In this document: one piece after another, positions 62,594 through 64,000 of the stretch | How positions within the stretch are numbered: position 1 is the first letter of the stretch | Layout: each line of letters begins with the position of its first letter | DNA from: Medicago truncatula | Taxonomy: Eukaryota > Streptophyta > Magnoliopsida > Fabales > Fabaceae | Reading direction: 5' to 3' | Length of the DNA stretch: 64,000 bases | Assembly (NCBI RefSeq): GCF_003473485.1 | Contig: NC_053045.1 | Coordinates: 33,888,494-33,952,493 of the forward strand | Program-made: the position numbers and the translations under genes | Notes under the pieces: generated by a model | The model's input: the letters and a program-made list of their open reading frames with translations, nothing else | The model's database searches: none | What the model was told of the DNA's origin: nothing

Positions 62594-64000
62594 CTAAAAA
62601 GCACAAAAATACTCACTTAAATGAATACACAAAAATTTGATCACAATAGCACATATCACTCTGAACCTTAATCACAAAAATGATCGCAACAAAACAGTTC
62701 ATCAAATCCAAGACAAATTTAAATGAAAGAGGTAGCAGCAACATTCCTTGATAAGTTAAGGAAAACTGAAGTCTAATACGGCTGATGTGGCCACAATTTA
62801 AGCCGTAATGTTGCCTCATAAACATAAAAATCCTTACATGACCACAATCATCGCCGCATCATCCTATTTTAAAAACCTTGGGTAGCATAACATGAATTGT
62901 GACAATTTCACATAATCAAATCAAAGTAACCTTATAAACACAACAAAAACATACTTAATCCACATGCATATAACATTGAATCCACAAAATGTTGAACAAA
63001 CAGAAATGGAACTCTAAATGTGGCCAGACATAAACTACATACTATACTTTACATTTCAAAGAAAGGGAATGCAGGGTTCTAAGTTCTCACAAAGTCTTTG
63101 AAAAAGGATATTGACAGAATAGTATACCATAGTGATTCAAAAGTTAGAAGAAAAAAAGTTCTTCCCAATTCATTAGACATAAAGCAAACACATGCATGAC
63201 AAAAATGCATCAACATCAGTATATGTTTCATAACTATGAAATTTTAATTGACAATGCAATCATCCATGATTGAAAGAAGCTAGAGCTAGTGGCATGAATC
63301 GAATGGCAGAGTCGTAAATAACTAAGACATGAATCGGTACTCTGGATATAGAAGATAAACAAACAAACCAACATAAACTATCAACTATGAAGTATTAACT
63401 TAAAAAGTTTATTGGAACGATAAGCTCAGTAGTTTACGAGTACCTACATAATTAATTGATATAAGAAGACACTCCCCTGATCTTACTACTCAAGACTGAA
63501 ATAAAGTGCACCTACACTCAGTAGCGGAGCCAGACCTAAAATTTTGGGGTGGCAGCTTTAAAAATAAACTAAAATATATAAATCACATAATATACAATAC
63601 GACCCATTTCGGTGTCGTTCATAAAAATTTTCAACAAAATAATACTAAAAACCGATCATCATATTCAAAGTGATGCTTTACGCATCCCGACTTTTCATCT
63701 TAACTTTTCCTGTTGAAACAGTTTCAAAATCAACTAACAATACATGGTTTCAATGTTACATCAATTCTAATAACATTCAAATTTCATAACAATAGCCGGT
63801 TTCAATTTCATTGAAATAACATAAATGATTTCAAAATGAACCAATTTCACTTGATTTTCATAAACAGAAGACAATGATAGCTGAATACAAAAGTTGAGCC
63901 AGGTTTGATAGATCTTTCTGATGGAAAATGCCATGAATGTTGCTACTTTTCATGACAAGTTGCTAGAACATGCTAGTCATATACAGAAAAACCAAACACT
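62594..64000. other. Right end of the window: probable intron or intergenic DNA
   Basis: AT-rich without recognisable exons. At 63515-63560 the text CAGTAGCGGAGCCAGACCT, then GGGGTGGCAG, is an hAT-like terminus of the same kind as at 8328; its other end would be outside the window. Confidence 0.45.

Overview
The window is nuclear DNA of a flowering plant, most likely a papilionoid legume of the Medicago/Trifolium type. The evidence is AT-rich intergenic DNA, long plant-type introns, families confined to plants (cytosolic LRR kinase, augmin subunit 2, CASP-like, DC1, PPR), a MIR167 hairpin, and typical dicot MITE, SINE, LINE and LTR debris. The species call is inference.

Layout. (1) 0.4-5.6 kb, minus: an intact 19-exon long-chain acyl-CoA synthetase of the LACS2 type, with a complete tRNA-Ile(AAU) lying antisense in its first intron. 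(2) 5.7-9.3 kb: repeat-rich spacer with short palindromes and a LINE-like relic split by an hAT-like element. (3) 9.5-12.6 kb, plus: five-exon augmin subunit 2. (4) 16.4-16.8 kb, minus: tiny TOM6 gene with site II promoter motifs. (5) 16.9-18.2 kb, plus: unknown 115-aa ORF followed by two long, almost perfect hairpins. (6) 18.5-24 kb: a 300-bp GA microsatellite and nested MULE-type elements. (7) 24.5-33.3 kb, plus: 11-exon LRR + EDR1-like + kinase protein. (8) 34-47 kb: repeats, plus a MIR167 gene at 42.66 kb set between two inverted copies of a ~410-bp sequence. (9) 47.2-49.7 kb, plus: plastid-type UPF0114 membrane protein. (10) 51.1-52.1 kb, plus: CASP-like 5B. (11) 52.4-55 kb: LINE RNase H relic joined to a PPR gene fragment, then TRIM/LTR relics. 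(12) 57.6-58.4 kb, plus: intronless DC1 protein. (13) 60.8-62.3 kb, minus: intronless PPR protein, with the source of the 52-53 kb duplicate beside it. (14) 62.5-64 kb: a possible last exon of a minus-strand gene and one end of another hAT-like element.

The genes are independent housekeeping or regulatory loci, not an operon or cluster: cutin/lipid acyl activation, spindle microtubule nucleation, mitochondrial import, signalling, auxin-response control by miR167, plastid and plasma-membrane proteins, and organellar RNA processing. All six spliced genes could be joined exon by exon with consistent GT-AG borders and phase. The least explained locus is the unknown ORF with its tandem hairpins at 16.9-18.2 kb; the MIR167 inverted-repeat setting and the PPR/LINE duplication also merit checking.
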